DNA of 64,000 bases from Takakia lepidozioides (lineage: Eukaryota; Streptophyta; Takakiopsida; Takakiales; Takakiaceae). Positions 1-14,009 of the stretch are shown here, piece by piece; position 1 is the stretch's first letter, and every line of letters begins with the position of its first letter. Made by a program: the position numbers and the translations under genes. The stretch covers positions 45,648,042-45,712,041 of the forward strand of contig CM060734.1 of assembly GCA_030704615.1 (NCBI GenBank), read 5' to 3'. The notes beneath the pieces were generated by a model. The model saw only the letters and a list, made by a program, of their open reading frames with translations, was not told the origin of the DNA and did no database searches.

Positions 1-489
1 CCCGAAACAGGAAAGAACGACCTTGAGGGCCCATCGGACAAAAGTATAACTACAAGAGAGAGAAGGTCTTAAGAACCTCTGAAACCTAAAGAAGTTACTG
101 GACAAGTGGAACAAGCAAAGAGCAACATCTGGCCAAGCTCTGGCAGGCCACTGATCATCGAGGCCAACTGTTGCATGCAGGTAAGCTTGGGGAGAGACAG
201 AAAGAAAAGAATGTGACATCTACAGGGCCCCCCCCAGGAACAAGCATGGAGTATCATTTTCTCTTCTGACTTAAGTTCGGCAGTCCTACCCAACTCCTAG
301 GCAGAGAAAGAAGGGTATGGAGTGAGGAAGAATGAAGAAACTTATCACCGGCATGGAAACCCAAAGAGCCCAGAGAGAGAAGATATAGAGATTGAATACG
401 TCCAAAGGAGGTCCAGAGGGAGGACCAATGAGACAATAGAAGTATAAAGAGAGGGACTGCCCCAGGAGACGTCCATTTCAGAATGTCAC

Positions 490-2787
<2,298 letters not shown>

Positions 2788-3202
2788 TGCTAAGCAAATT
2801 TGGCTATGATCAACCAGAGGCTGCTTTTCACCGCAGATCCCACGCACAACCCAGGGACACTGGGAAGAGCCTTACCTCCCTGTTCACTCTCCCAAGGGGT
2901 GCGCCTGAGATCCCAAGAGCTGCTGCAACCTTTCAGGGGCGCATTGCCTACACCCTTCTCGCTCCCCTTTTAGGTGTCATTTGACATACACCCATTGGGG
3001 TGGGTACAAAGTCTGAAAGGGCGTGAAGAAACCACCCCCCCTCCCACTGACCATCCACATTCTGGCCCACTCGACCTGACTGTCACAGTCCTTATCCAGC
3101 TAGAGCAGCAGAGAACCTGCAAACAAATCGGAGAAATAAATCGAGACGGAGAGTATCAACGATTCCTTCGAGACCCAGAGAGAAAATAATAGGAACCGTT
3201 CT

Positions 3203-3251
3203 CTTCCAACTTGAACACCGTCTAAGCCTTAGACGGTGATCAAGTTGGAAG
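3203..3251. repeat. Near-perfect inverted repeat, 24-bp arms, 1-nt centre
   Basis: Left arm 3203-3226 (CTTCCAACTTGAACACCG then TCTAAG) pairs with right arm 3228-3251 with one mismatch around a single central base. Weaker pairing continues outward (AACCGTTC against GAATGGTT). The DNA could extrude as a cruciform and an RNA copy would be a long hairpin. No protein-coding potential is seen here. Confidence 0.85.
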
Positions 3252-4618
3252 TGAATGGTTTCTCTTCTCTAAGGTCAGACGCATTCCAACGCAAACCAAA
3301 GAAAGACTGAGGAAGGAGAACGTGAACTCCCATCCAACACGGAAATCCAAAAGAGAAAGAAAAGAGAGCATGGCCAGCTTGGCAGCGACAAGTAGACCAA
3401 TTCATCTCTCTACGACCTGGGGTTTTGAGTCTGACATCCACCTAAGTAGAGACATCGTCTATCCTTTGTCCATAAAAATTGCAAACCCATGTACATTGTG
3501 ACCCGAAAAATGGTGGGATCAGACTGTCAACAACCTCAAGCGCTTGGCAGTCATTCTTTTTCGTATGGAAGTTAGAGCTTTGAGGAGTTCTGAACTCAAA
3601 GTTAGAAACATTCTCTAACAATTGTGGCCCAACAAAGCTGTTGCCACTGTAAGTATACAGTCAGCTGTTATTAACATTTGTAAAAATACACAGTCAGCTT
3701 CCATACAGTGAACTACACCTATCATGCCTCTGTCAAGCCCACGTCTTATTGGGCAGGTATGTCTTGTCGTCCGGAGGCTAGTGTGATCATCCAAAGATGG
3801 CATCCTTCTGACAATAATGATGGCTCACCAGCTGGAGAATTGGGTGGTGGTTTCAAAGGTTGGATGAGTGTAGGCCTCTCAGCTGCTGCAATGGGTGCAC
3901 ATGATGTACTGTATTTCATTTCTTCTGTAAACATGGGGCGTATTACTTTTATTTTGAGGGGCGTATTACAAGCCCACACACTGGGTGACGGCACACTACT
4001 ATACATACATGTTCTCTCGTCTCGGATGCAAACTCAAATTTGCTACATAGTGGTAGGTGGGATGTGCCCATCTTCACTTACAATCTCAGCAGCTTCCCAT
4101 CACCTTGCAGTACAGTTACTTGCACTTGCTTGAATTTAGACCACTAATGTCACGTCCTGCAGACACCGAATTATACGGGGCTATGGCTCCAGAAAGTTGC
4201 AGGCCAGGACGGCGGTGAACGCACCGACCATGTTGTCCTAGCATGGATTTGATGGCCTTCATCGGCGTTAGGTACATGCCAAAGCCTTCCTTACAACTCC
4301 GAGTGCTCTTCCCTCATTAAATCTAGCTCCATGAGTGGTATTATCTTCCCCAGCAGCTCCCTAAGTGATTCTGTCCCACTGTTATCTAGGATGCTACATA
4401 GTTCGAGATTGTAGTTTTTATCTCGAACAAGCGCCATTTAGTGTCAAGCATGCTTTAGTTTCCGTAAAACACTGGCAAAATTTTTTCTTTATAATTCAAG
4501 CAACCTCCCTGGCCGCAAGGTTCCCCCGATTTACGGGAAGTACCTTCCGCGTTTGGAAGGGTCCCCCGATTGGCGGGGCAAGGAGCGGGAAAGAAAAATT
4601 TCCCAGTTTTTCACGTTG

Positions 4619-4722
4619 GGGAAGGGTCGTTCCCAAGGCCCTTCCTGAATTTGAGAGCACCGGCAACGAGGGCGTTCCGGGTGCTCTCAAATTCAGGAAG
4701 GGCCTTGGGAACGACCCTTCCC
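4619..4722. repeat. Perfect 43-bp inverted repeat with 18-nt spacer
   Basis: Left arm 4619-4661 (starts GGGAAGGGTCGTTCCC) is the exact reverse complement of right arm 4680-4722 (ends GGGAACGACCCTTCCC). The spacer is 4662-4679. Such perfection implies a recent origin or active conservation. The preceding bases (4500-4618) hold further short GGAAGG/CCTTCC and CCCCCGAT repeats, so the hairpin may be part of a larger foldback element whose outer ends I could not define. Confidence 0.9.
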
Positions 4723-5432
4723 TAATACATAACTTGATAAAATTGCACATACGACTTCAGATTTTTCTCTCCTGTAGTGTCCAGAAAACACCCTGGGCAC
4801 TGAGTTTGTCCTGATGCAAAATTCTGGAATTCAACTCCATCGATCTGAACGTGCTCATGTGACCTCACAACCCTTTTCTAGATCTCAAGCCCTGCTCTAT
4901 TTTCGTATGCATCTGAACAAACTCTTGTTCAAATTTGAAATCGATAATTTTCCTAGCCGCTGTTGATCAGCTCTGAAGAGCAGCCTGCCAGAAACAGTAA
5001 TTGTGGTGAGAGTCACAATCATCTCAACCTCATCTCTAAATCATGTACAGCAAAGTAGCCGAGATTTGCATTTACCACCTGCCACTTTCAGAAAACTAAC
5101 ATATCCTCTGCAGCCTTTTAATCTGATCAGCAAACAGCGACCTATACAATTTGTTGAAGTTCGAACGACAACAGAACAAAAACAGATCTAAACAAACCTT
5201 CTGATCAGGGTTCCACGAGCGCATCATCAGGATTCAGCATCAGATTCAAGGGCTCCCTTGTTTTTCATGATCGCTCTGAGCTTTTCGTACAGAGCTGCAC
5301 AACGAGTTTGCAAGGCCCGGCTGACCAGCCGCGGGTCCGGGATTTACCCCCCACGGACACTGCGCAGGAACCGCAGTGGCCCGCACGGGCGAGATTCAGC
5401 CGCGCGGTCAGCTGTCGCGGTAACATGAGCGG

Positions 5433-5512
5433 ACTATATATATTAGCAAGGTTGCAGCGCTCCTCTCACAGCCGCCACCTCTCTCTCTCTCTCTCTCTCG
5501 CTCTCTCTCGTC
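5433..5512 (+). promoter_or_regulatory. Core promoter and CT-rich leader of the LTP gene
   Basis: A TATA box (TATATATA at 5435-5442) lies about 140 bp upstream of the LTP start codon. A pyrimidine microsatellite (CTCTCT run, about 5477-5512) follows it and would lie in the transcribed leader. TATA plus CT-rich leader is a common arrangement for highly expressed plant genes. The start of transcription is inferred to be near 5465, not observed. Confidence 0.6.
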
Positions 5513-5576
5513 GCTCTGCCAGCTCGAGCTGATCTGTCATAGACTCGACTCTCTTGTAGTGTTTGAAGCAGCAAGC

Positions 5577-6246
5577 ATGAAGCTCATTGTGGGTGCCAAT
5601 GTGTGCCTTGCCCTGCTTGTGGGCTTTGCTGTGGTGTACGAGGTGAACGCGGCATGTGGCGACGTCATGACGCTCATGCCTTGCCTGCCGGCAGCAAAAA
5701 CTGGATCTGATCCCACTACACAGTGCTGCACCTCCATCAGCAACTTTGCTTCTGGCCCCGATGGCGAGAGCTGCCTCTGCACCGCTGTCAGCAACCCCCT
5801 GGCAGCGTCTCAAGGCGCGCAGAAGCAGTTCGCCATACTGATTCCCCAGAAGTGCGGCCTCGACTACAAGGAGGGTTACGTTTGCAATGGTGTGTGTTTC
5901 TTTTCGTCTGTGTATCATTGGTTTCACTCGGTTTGTAGGGTGCGGACGTTGGATGGGTTTGTTTGGAAAACTCTAGCCCTCGTTTCAGCTGTCGAGATCT
6001 GTTTCTCTCTAGTCTCTTCCCCGTCTCCAGCAATCGGAGTCCCTCGCTATGCTAAAGAATCTGTAATTAATATACTACACGGACCTCCAACAGTGACCTC
6101 GACGAAGAATCCATTTCTAACCAACTAATGGCTCAGAGCAAATACTAGAATTGTTCGTGAATTTTCGTGAATTTCCTGAGCTAGATGGAATGTGTGGGCC
6201 GCGCAATTTTCTTTCAGGTGATGTTGTTCCTGGAGGTCACCCCTGA
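5577..6246 (+). CDS. Non-specific lipid transfer protein (8-cysteine motif), secreted
   Basis: Two exons, 5577-5889 and 6218-6246, encode 113 residues. The intron splits a glycine codon (phase 1) and has a GTGTGT donor and a TTTCAG acceptor. Residues 1-25 form a signal peptide (hydrophobic core VCLALLVGFAVV, cleavage likely after VNA). The mature part carries the full pattern C, C, CC, CxC, C, C: CGDVMTLMPC, then QCC, then CLC, then QKCGLDYKEGYVC. These cysteines make the four disulfides of plant LTPs, which bind lipids in an inner tunnel and act in the apoplast or cuticle. The protein ends GDVVPGGHP soon after the last cysteine, so there is no GPI-anchor tail. The exact LTP subgroup is uncertain. 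Confidence 0.88.
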
Positions 6247-9200
6247 AGCGCTGAATAGAGCCACATCTCGGCCGCATCGGACTTTGTCAATAACAACCAG
6301 TGAGTACGTCAAGCTCTTCAACGTGGTGATGTCAACATGGGTGCACATGCGAGTTGTAGGCAAGCTCGAAACGCTAGGGAGGCTACATGCTACTAAATAA
6401 GAGGCTTAGTGCCCGCCATTGGGTCGAAACGGGTCGAGGATTAAACTGTTATAGTTATCGACCGGCTGTGTTTGACGTAGGCCAGAGAAAATCTCTTTAC
6501 GTTGATGCCATTGGATATCGAAATATGCCCTCTTTAGCCAATCGTCCTCGGCGCTCTAAGATCAACTGGCTTAGCATCGAATTTCAGTAAGGCTTAACAT
6601 TTGCAGTTTGACGAGCTCATGCTTGGACTGCGACTAGCTAGTTCTCAACTTGATAGAACTAAGTTTTTCAAAGTTATTTTGTGGAATTGTTGAAGTCGAC
6701 CGTACTAGCTACGGTATGTGGCAACAACTAACCAGACTTTGAGTTTCTTGGTAACACCAAGTTACATATGCGATTGAACACTATGGTGCTCATAGGAAAG
6801 AGACGCTGTTAAGTACTGTAATTATGTGCATCAGATACCATGGCTGCTAATGATATAAAGTCTATTAAATACGTGTGCACTTCATTTGAATTGAGTAGGA
6901 AAGGAAACCTCGACCGAACTTCTCCAGCCCGCCCCCCTGGCTTAACAGGATACACATAATTTACCCTGGCAATCAGTGGCAATCTTAAAACTTAGGTGAT
7001 CTGGCCTTGGTATAAACTGGAATGCAGTCGCCAATCTTGAAAAGCTTTCTATCAGTTATTGGGCACCTGAGATGTTTCGTGCCTATGAGCTGTAATACTT
7101 GCTTCCATGCACCCAAGTTGCAAAGTATATCGAGAATCTCTAAGTTATATATGTTGCTGCATGGCTCCAGTAAGCCAGTATTTACAGATTTCAGCACTTT
7201 TCAGTTCACATCACGCCACCTAGACACGACCTATGGCCTGGGCCATCTATATCACGGTGAGCATCAATAATAACGTTATTGATGTTCAGAAGTCACTATC
7301 AGCAATTAGGCATGTCCTCTGTGAATGAGTATATTCACAGGAACTTACAGTACTACCACTAATTTGCAGTTGGCCTCATGTCTCCTATCACAATGTATAC
7401 GGTACCTACTATCATGAAAACTGTTCAGATATAAACTAGCCCCTGGCCGGCCTTTGACACTACCTACTTATGTGGAAAGCTAATTTGAAACTCGGATCTT
7501 TGTCTCATCTTTGTGCCCATTCCATTTTTTCAACCCATAGACCTGTCACATATTGAGACGCAGTTTGCCACTTAGCTCTGCAATGAAGCATTGCGGTTTG
7601 TTATGAACCTGCTCTAGTATCTATGCCCACTCACTCACTCTTCACCTGTGGGGTCTCCGGCTATGTCTTCCAACCCTCACCTTGGAGTTTCCTACATTAA
7701 GTGTTATAAAGTGATGAGGCCTTGCGCAACCAATGTCACCACCGAAAAAAAAAAATTCAGCTAGACCCAAATATACAAGCATTTGTTTTTCATTTTGTTT
7801 TACAAGCATCATTGCCACCTATCACCACACGCATGGTTGAATAAATATATCCTGGAGCACCAATCCTCCAACCACCAATCCTCCAACCAACTGCCGGGAA
7901 ATAATTTGAGTTGAACCAGCCGGTGGCCCTCATTCCCAGCACCAACCTGCTAAGTGGCTTGGGGAGTGGGTTCCTTCCCTTTAGTGGTAACTACAAACCA
8001 GTCAATTTCCTAGGTACATTTATCACAATTGGTAAATTTTCCTAATGATTTTCTTTTTGTTCTGCTATAAATCCGGCCATTACAAATATCACCCCGTTCA
8101 TTTCCTACAAAGGAAAGTTAAAATCGGTTTCATGCAAATGCGACACAAGTGTCAAATGCACAAAAATATGTAACTCAAACAGGTGAGAACTTTGTATCCT
8201 TGGCAGGAGTTAAAGTTTTCATTGGACGCTAATGATTCAACTTCTCTAAAATGCAAGGACCTCAACCAAAATGTTGATACCCTTGAATTAATTTAGAAGG
8301 GTTACCTATCTAAACAACCACGATGTGTGCAAACAAACATAAGTCAAAATTGCAAATCATCACAGGTACTTTTTGCATTTGATGGCCCACCTTATCGTAG
8401 TTTGGCTAGATACAACTCTCGATGAGAAAACAAATATCTGAAATTGTGGAGTTCTTCCACAAAGATATGGCCTCAAGACAAATAGGTTCATAACCCTGCA
8501 GAGCGGATCTAAACAACACGAAGCACACTTTCCAAATTTTTTGTCATCAACTTGTTTTGAAATTTACTTTTGATTGGGTTTTAAATTGAGAATATGTCTC
8601 TCTCACATGCGCCGCTGCTTACACATTGAACTCGAGGAATGTCAAAAAGCCCAAGTAGGTTTCATACTTCATCGTAAAATAATGATTCCAAGTCATCATA
8701 CCCAAACATCCTTGAAAGCTTTCTCCATCCACTCGGTACCTTGTAGTTTGAAAGCAAAGCTGAACTCCCGTTCCACTGCTGCTGTGTTGATAAGGGCATG
8801 CAACGTCCTTCCTCCCATCTGCCTCTCCACACCATAGTGCACACATAACACTTTCAACTCTACCACATCCTAACACACCCTAACCTGCTAACCCCACTTG
8901 CTTAGATGGTAAGTTACATAGACTCAAGATTTTGAATGCACTTAGTACACCTTCCATTGTCCTCAAATCTAGAATCCAAAGCATTGCAAACATCCTCTGC
9001 ATTAAGCTTTTGGAAGGTTAGTGCTACCTCCAAATTAGCAGCCTCTGTCTTATCTCGTGTCATCTGTATACAATGAAATTTGGATCCCCTAATCTCATAG
9101 GCTAGCCGCCTCAAATACCCATTAGGCGGACAAACTCTGGAATGATATCATAACTCGTTTTCTCCTTGAAGGTGGATCGGTTCAAATTTGTGCTATCCTG

Positions 9201-11516
9201 AATGAAAAGCATGTGAATCTGTGCAATCTCTGTTTTAACCATGGATCAACTGTTAGTTAATCCACAAACTTCCATTGGAGTACACGTGAGAGCAGAGATG
9301 GACTAGGTAAAATGTCAGCCAAAAAATACAAACACGAATCATTTTGAATGACCTTAGCTTGGTATATAAAAGAGGGATTAATCCATCATCTTTGGCCGTC
9401 AATGCATCTCTCAAATATATGAGAGTATGTGAAAACACTCTCAAGACTATCACAAAGAGATGTCATAGCCTGCCACTTAAATAACTAACGAATCTTGTGA
9501 CACCCTCGCTGGCAAATAACAAGGATAAGCGGAGCATATTTTTGGCGTTTTTCGAGGATAGAGGTGTACGGGAAGCGGTCGTGGCAGTACGTAAATTCGA
9601 TGAAGTGTATGATTAGTGGTGGGGTAGGAGTAGAGGATTGAAGGGCGTTGGTGGGAAGTCCCTAAACTAAGAGGATGTCCGGGCAGAGCCTAGCGGGACA
9701 TGTGCACGTAGCATGGGGTTGGCAAATACAAGGTAATAGCCAAGATGGTACTGTATGGTCTAGGGGTCTACCTTGGTAAGTGTCAGCATTGATGAGTGAG
9801 AACCATCTGATTTCTTTATGTCGTTGTAATAGTTTGTGGATGTGCTATACAACTTGATTGTGCCTGGCGATACGAAGGCCATGCAAGACTGGGTGGGGGC
9901 ATTTACTGTTGGCCAAGTGTCAGGTACTGCATGTATATGGGAGCAGAAGAGGCAGTGTGGGGATGTAAAAGTGGTTGGCCCATGATAGATGTATATTCGA
10001 CATTTCAGTGATTGATCATCTTGTTAGTAAATTTGATTTTATATTGAAGATGAATTGCCAAAAACTGTTTTTTGAGATTATTTCACATTGTCAATGCAAG
10101 AATGATTCCGTAATAATACATAAGTGTTTTATTAACTAGTTTGAAGGAGTAGGGTTTGGGTCTTGACAAGTTTTAGGATTTGGTCTGGATGAGGCAACAA
10201 CTCTGGTGGGGTCTCAATCCGGTGTTGTTGCTCATCTTAAGCAAAAGGTAAACCCCTTCATGCAGCTAATCATCCATTACGTAGCACATAGGACCAACTT
10301 GGCAGCATGAGAAGTTGCCAAGACATTGCCATGGATGTTATTCGAATAACGTTGACATACTTTTTCATTGCAAGCTTTGCAGATCGAACTTAATGATGCT
10401 CAGAAATGCCTCGCAAAGACTGTTCTCCCACCTTTCGTTCTACAAACTTTACAAAAAACTCTATGTAGGTCATGGTTAAACTCAATTCATTCAAACTGAG
10501 TGTACCAAACATCTTTCCATGCATGCTTTTGGGCTGCCTCTACACTACTAGAAATTGGCTTGTCTCTGCCATTTGAAGATGAGGCAGATGGGACAGTAGA
10601 AGGAGACTCCTCATCACAAATTACCATTAATTATATAAGCAATGATGTTGAGGTTTGCACTTGCACCAACTAACGTCTAAGTTATGACGATAGCCCAGCC
10701 TCGAGCCACGGAGCTATGAATATAGCTCTCAACACAAATTCAATGGTTGTAAAAACTGCAGAAGCCTTGGTGGGATGAAGTTATCAAAAACAACTAACAT
10801 GGAATTGGCTAAAGATGTACTTGGGGATAGAATATTATATTATACCATTGTAAGAGAGACTTTGAGGGATTTTTGAAAGCCTAAACACTTTTTCAAAATC
10901 ATAATGAAATTAATTGTCATTCCCCAAGCACAACAGAGAGAATGTGAACTTTTGCCCAATGGGCTATTAACTTCCAATGACTATTAATATTTATTGGGGT
11001 AAGTAGATGGAAGGATGGAGGAATTGAATTATTTTTATATTTGATTAAAGATATGATGATAATTATATAATGATATAATAAAACATCTTTGCTATATATA
11101 ATAGATTTAGTCATTTTAGACCGACCTAAATTGATGATATGCTTGATGCATGTATGATAACAATAATAAATACATAATTAAAAATAATTAAAAATATACA
11201 TATAAAGAATTTCGGATGTACTCAAGGTTTATTAATCCCGTCATTGTTATCATATGCAGAGCTATTTTCAGTGGCATCGCTAGTATCACACTCAACCACA
11301 AAGATTCATGTGAAATATAAATACAACTTACGAAGGATGATAATCTCTACCTGAGTCTTTCTATCGTTCATATTGGAAGTACCAATTGCATTTGGCCACG
11401 ATACAGAAATACTATCTATCGGAATATCATCTTCATCATCTTCACATTTTTCATGGACTGTTGCAATTTTGTTGATAGGCCTTTGGTGCTATAATTTAAT
11501 ACCAAAAGATCCGTAC
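6247..11516. other. Gene-poor intergenic stretch
   Basis: No gene is supported; the open frames are short and lack motifs. The DNA becomes increasingly AT-rich toward 10800-11260. Contents recognised: one copy of an interspersed repeat (about 7888-8215, listed separately) and a short direct repeat CACCAATCCTCCAAC around 7858-7888. Confidence 0.5.
7888..8215. repeat. Interspersed repeat, copy 1 of 2
   Basis: This stretch is clearly similar over roughly 320 bp, in the same orientation, to 44998-45320. Both begin CCGGGAAATAATTT and share blocks such as TTAGTGGTAACTA, TTCCTAATGATTT, TAAATCCGGCC, ACACAAGTGTCAAA and TTGTATCCTT. They differ by many substitutions and small indels, so the copies are old. 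No frame or terminal inverted repeat was found. It may be part of an LTR or a non-coding transposon. Confidence 0.75.
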
Positions 11517-12357
11517 TAGTGTTGGGCAGTTCTTGCATTTGTGAAGGAACCTTCGGTTCCGGTTCCACGATTATTTCAAGAGACGGTTCCGGATCCGGTT
11601 CCGTTTTTTATTTATTGAGCCGGTTCCGGTCCGGTTCCAGATCCAACTTTTAAACATGGGGGCGGTTCCGGTTACCGGTTTGTTGCTGATAAAAACCATC
11701 GGTTCCGGTTCTATTTAAAAAATATATTTGTTTAATTTAATTAGATTTAAAATATTTTATCAGTCCGGTAGATTAAATAGCAGTGTATTCACATATTTGA
11801 ACTAAAATCCAACGATTTTGTTAGTTTTCACTAATACAAAAAAACAAAAAAAAAAACTCTAAATAAACTGGTAGAAGAAAATGGGTAAAATTTTATGGGT
11901 TGAAAGTACTATTCAGCTACCTGGCAAGTATTGGCATCATCAAACATTTTATTAATGAACTTAGCCAGGATATCATGGAGCTGGAGATTAAACCCAAGAT
12001 CTCATGGCGCTGAAGCATTGAGCATAGAATCTCATGGCCTTCAAGCATTGAACCCAGGGAGCTTGAGAGCATTAAAGAAGTTTTGCCCTAGGCCCAGTAT
12101 TATCTCTAGTATTGTGCCATGTTATGCCAAGGCCCACCAAGGGTTCAAAAACCGGAACCTGTTTTTATCCTTGTGCGCCCCGGTTCTCCGGTTCTCACAC
12201 CCAGTAGTAACTGCCGGTTCGGGTCTGCACCGATCCCATTAGGTTCGGGTTCCGGCTCAGGTTCTGTAGGAATGGGCCCAGTTCCGATCTGGTTCCGGGT
12301 AACCTGAACCTGAACCGGCGGTTAACCTAGGTCCCAGCGGGTAACCGCCCAACACTA
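11517..12357. mobile_element. Non-autonomous hAT-type DNA transposon
   Basis: The 841-bp element has terminal inverted repeats TAGTGTTGGGCAGTT (left) and the complement of AACCGCCCAACACTA (right), with one mismatch in 15. It is flanked by a perfect 8-bp target duplication ATCCGTAC at 11509-11516 and 12358-12365. An 8-bp duplication and TAGTGTTGGGC-type ends are hallmarks of the hAT superfamily. No transposase frame is present, so it needs an enzyme from elsewhere. Both subterminal regions are packed with GGTTCCGG-like motifs (11545-11710 and 12140-12345), probably transposase-binding repeats. Confidence 0.88.
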
Positions 12358-12966
12358 ATCCGTACGTTGTCATCATGAGCTCGTCTATTCATGTTCGTCA
12401 TATTTCTCACCAAAAATAGAACTCAAAGTTGTACCTGATCTTCTTCAACATATACCCCAGCAAAATGTCTAATTTTCACATCTTTTATTGAATCAAATTC
12501 TGGAAATAGATTCATTCAAATTTATTTTAAAGGATTTTATTTTCAAAATTTGGGTCGTAGATGAAACATAGTTATGTGATCTTCTCTAGGTTAATCACGT
12601 CTTAAAAAATATTGATGAGATTCACATAGGATATAAATAAATAAAATGTAGTCATCTTTTCATATCGGTGTTTGATCCATCGATCTCATTTGGGTTCACT
12701 TGTTCGTTATTAAGCCAAAACAACGTCATTTGGATGATCTTCCATAGGAAAATGTTACTTGGAGTTGCTCCACTTGTCGTTAATTCAAGGGACCTGCCAA
12801 AAGAGTTCACGTTGGATTTATCATATCATATGTTTACCTTATGCTTTTGCATGAATGATCGTTCTTAAAGTTTTTTACATAAAATAAAAAAGAACATTGT
12901 TCTTACTAGACTCAGTCGTCGCTAGTAGTGCGGAGAAACGCGTAACCCTACATATGAACCAAGATA

Positions 12967-13110
12967 ATCAAGTTGTAGCCGAGTGGTAATGGGCACATAT
13001 CACCTCGGAAGTATTGTGGGTTCAATCCAATGTTGGCCGGGTACCATGTTTTGAGCCCTCTTCCGGTCCTGGTTATGGCCTACTCCTTGAAAAAAATGGA
13101 TGGCCGGGGC
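12967..13110 (+). mobile_element. tRNA-derived SINE-like element
   Basis: The stretch begins AAGTTGTAGCCGAGTGGTAA, with a pol III A-box (TAGCCGAGTGG), and contains a B-box GGGTTCAATCC about 45 bp later, the spacing of tRNA promoters. It matches 55197-55315 over its tRNA-like head. The tail after about 13040 differs between the two copies. SINEs of this kind depend on LINE enzymes, and LINEs are plentiful here. Confidence 0.65.
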
Positions 13111-13383
13111 AGGGTATATCAATAGGTTTGAAAAACATCTCTGTTACAGGTTCTCATTAAACACATGAATTTTTTCTTCCGGTTCTCAATCTACCGGTTA
13201 TGCCATCTTAAAAATTGCCGGGTTATGGGATTCATCCATTTCTACATTTTTACTTTCTCTAGCATTTTCGTGTATGTGTGAAAAAGTACACAAGGAGGGC
13301 TACGACCTCGTGGTAAGCCACTCGTGGATTGGCATGTGGGTCTCAGGTTTAAACGTTCAACCCCTATCATCTATCTCTCTGCC

Positions 13384-13411
13384 TTTAGGGTTTAGGGTTT
13401 AGGGTTTAGGG
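13384..13411 (+). repeat. Interstitial plant telomere repeat (TTTAGGG)4
   Basis: Four perfect tandem TTTAGGG units occur here, ending in a degenerate TTCAGG. It lies just after a second tRNA-like stretch (13296-13360, A-box-like GACCTCGTGGTAAG and B-box-like CGTTCAACCC). Such runs can mark repaired breaks, or act as telo-box elements near promoters, but no gene start is close. Confidence 0.9.
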
Positions 13412-13844
13412 TTCAGGCTATGCCCTTGTAATACACTAAGTTTATAACTATTGTTTAGCCAAATGCCCAACTAATTAATTTCCTATTTACTTGGACATCC
13501 TCAATGTTGTGCACCTAATCTCCCCAACCATTGTAAACGTATAGTTACTAGTAAGACATAACCAGGATCTGTCCATCTGCAATAATCTTAACTACCATCA
13601 CCCTACCATCACCAACCCCTATACCTATATTATCTAGAACCGCCTGTACGCCATCCCCATTTGCTCCGGATCCTGCTCCGGGTATAACACCCTTACAATC
13701 ACAATGCGGATTCTCTAGCCGGTTAGGAAGTTGGATGGCTTTAGCCGGTTCCCTTCCATAGCCGGTTCCTCCGGGGGCTACACTTTCCGGGTATGCATAT
13801 GTGCATAACCGGCAAATAACCATGGGGTATGCATGTCCAAATGC

Positions 13845-13935
13845 CATACCAACAGTGGTTCATTCCATCCATTGGTGTCACAAAGGTGTCTGCCCACCTT
13901 CCTAGCAGAAGACAATAGTCCTTTTCGGTCAAGAG
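13845..13935 (+). mobile_element. SINE body fragment
   Basis: The sequence from about 13854 (GGTTCATTCCATCC, then TTGGTGTCACAAAGGTGTC and CCTAGCAGAAG) matches the body of the SINE-like element at 55255-55310. The tRNA-like head is missing or degenerate, so this is a truncated relative. Confidence 0.55.
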
Positions 13936-14009
13936 ACACCACAATTAATGCTTCCTTCAGGATAATCATATAGTATTTATTATTTATTTATTATTATTAA
14001 AATTATTAT

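Larger units (their letters stand above)
2788..5432. other. Intergenic region between the ADH-like and LTP genes
   Basis: No convincing gene is seen. The longest open frame (3708-4133, plus) has no recognisable motif and is probably chance. The region should hold the promoter of the minus-strand ADH-like gene just right of 2787. It also contains two inverted repeats, listed separately. Confidence 0.5.

Noticed and set aside
3708-4133. 141-residue plus-strand frame
   Set aside because: No motif, no promoter-like context and no homologous pattern; probably chance.
13384-13411. Chromosome end
   Set aside because: Only four telomere units, with unique DNA and genes on both sides; it is interstitial.
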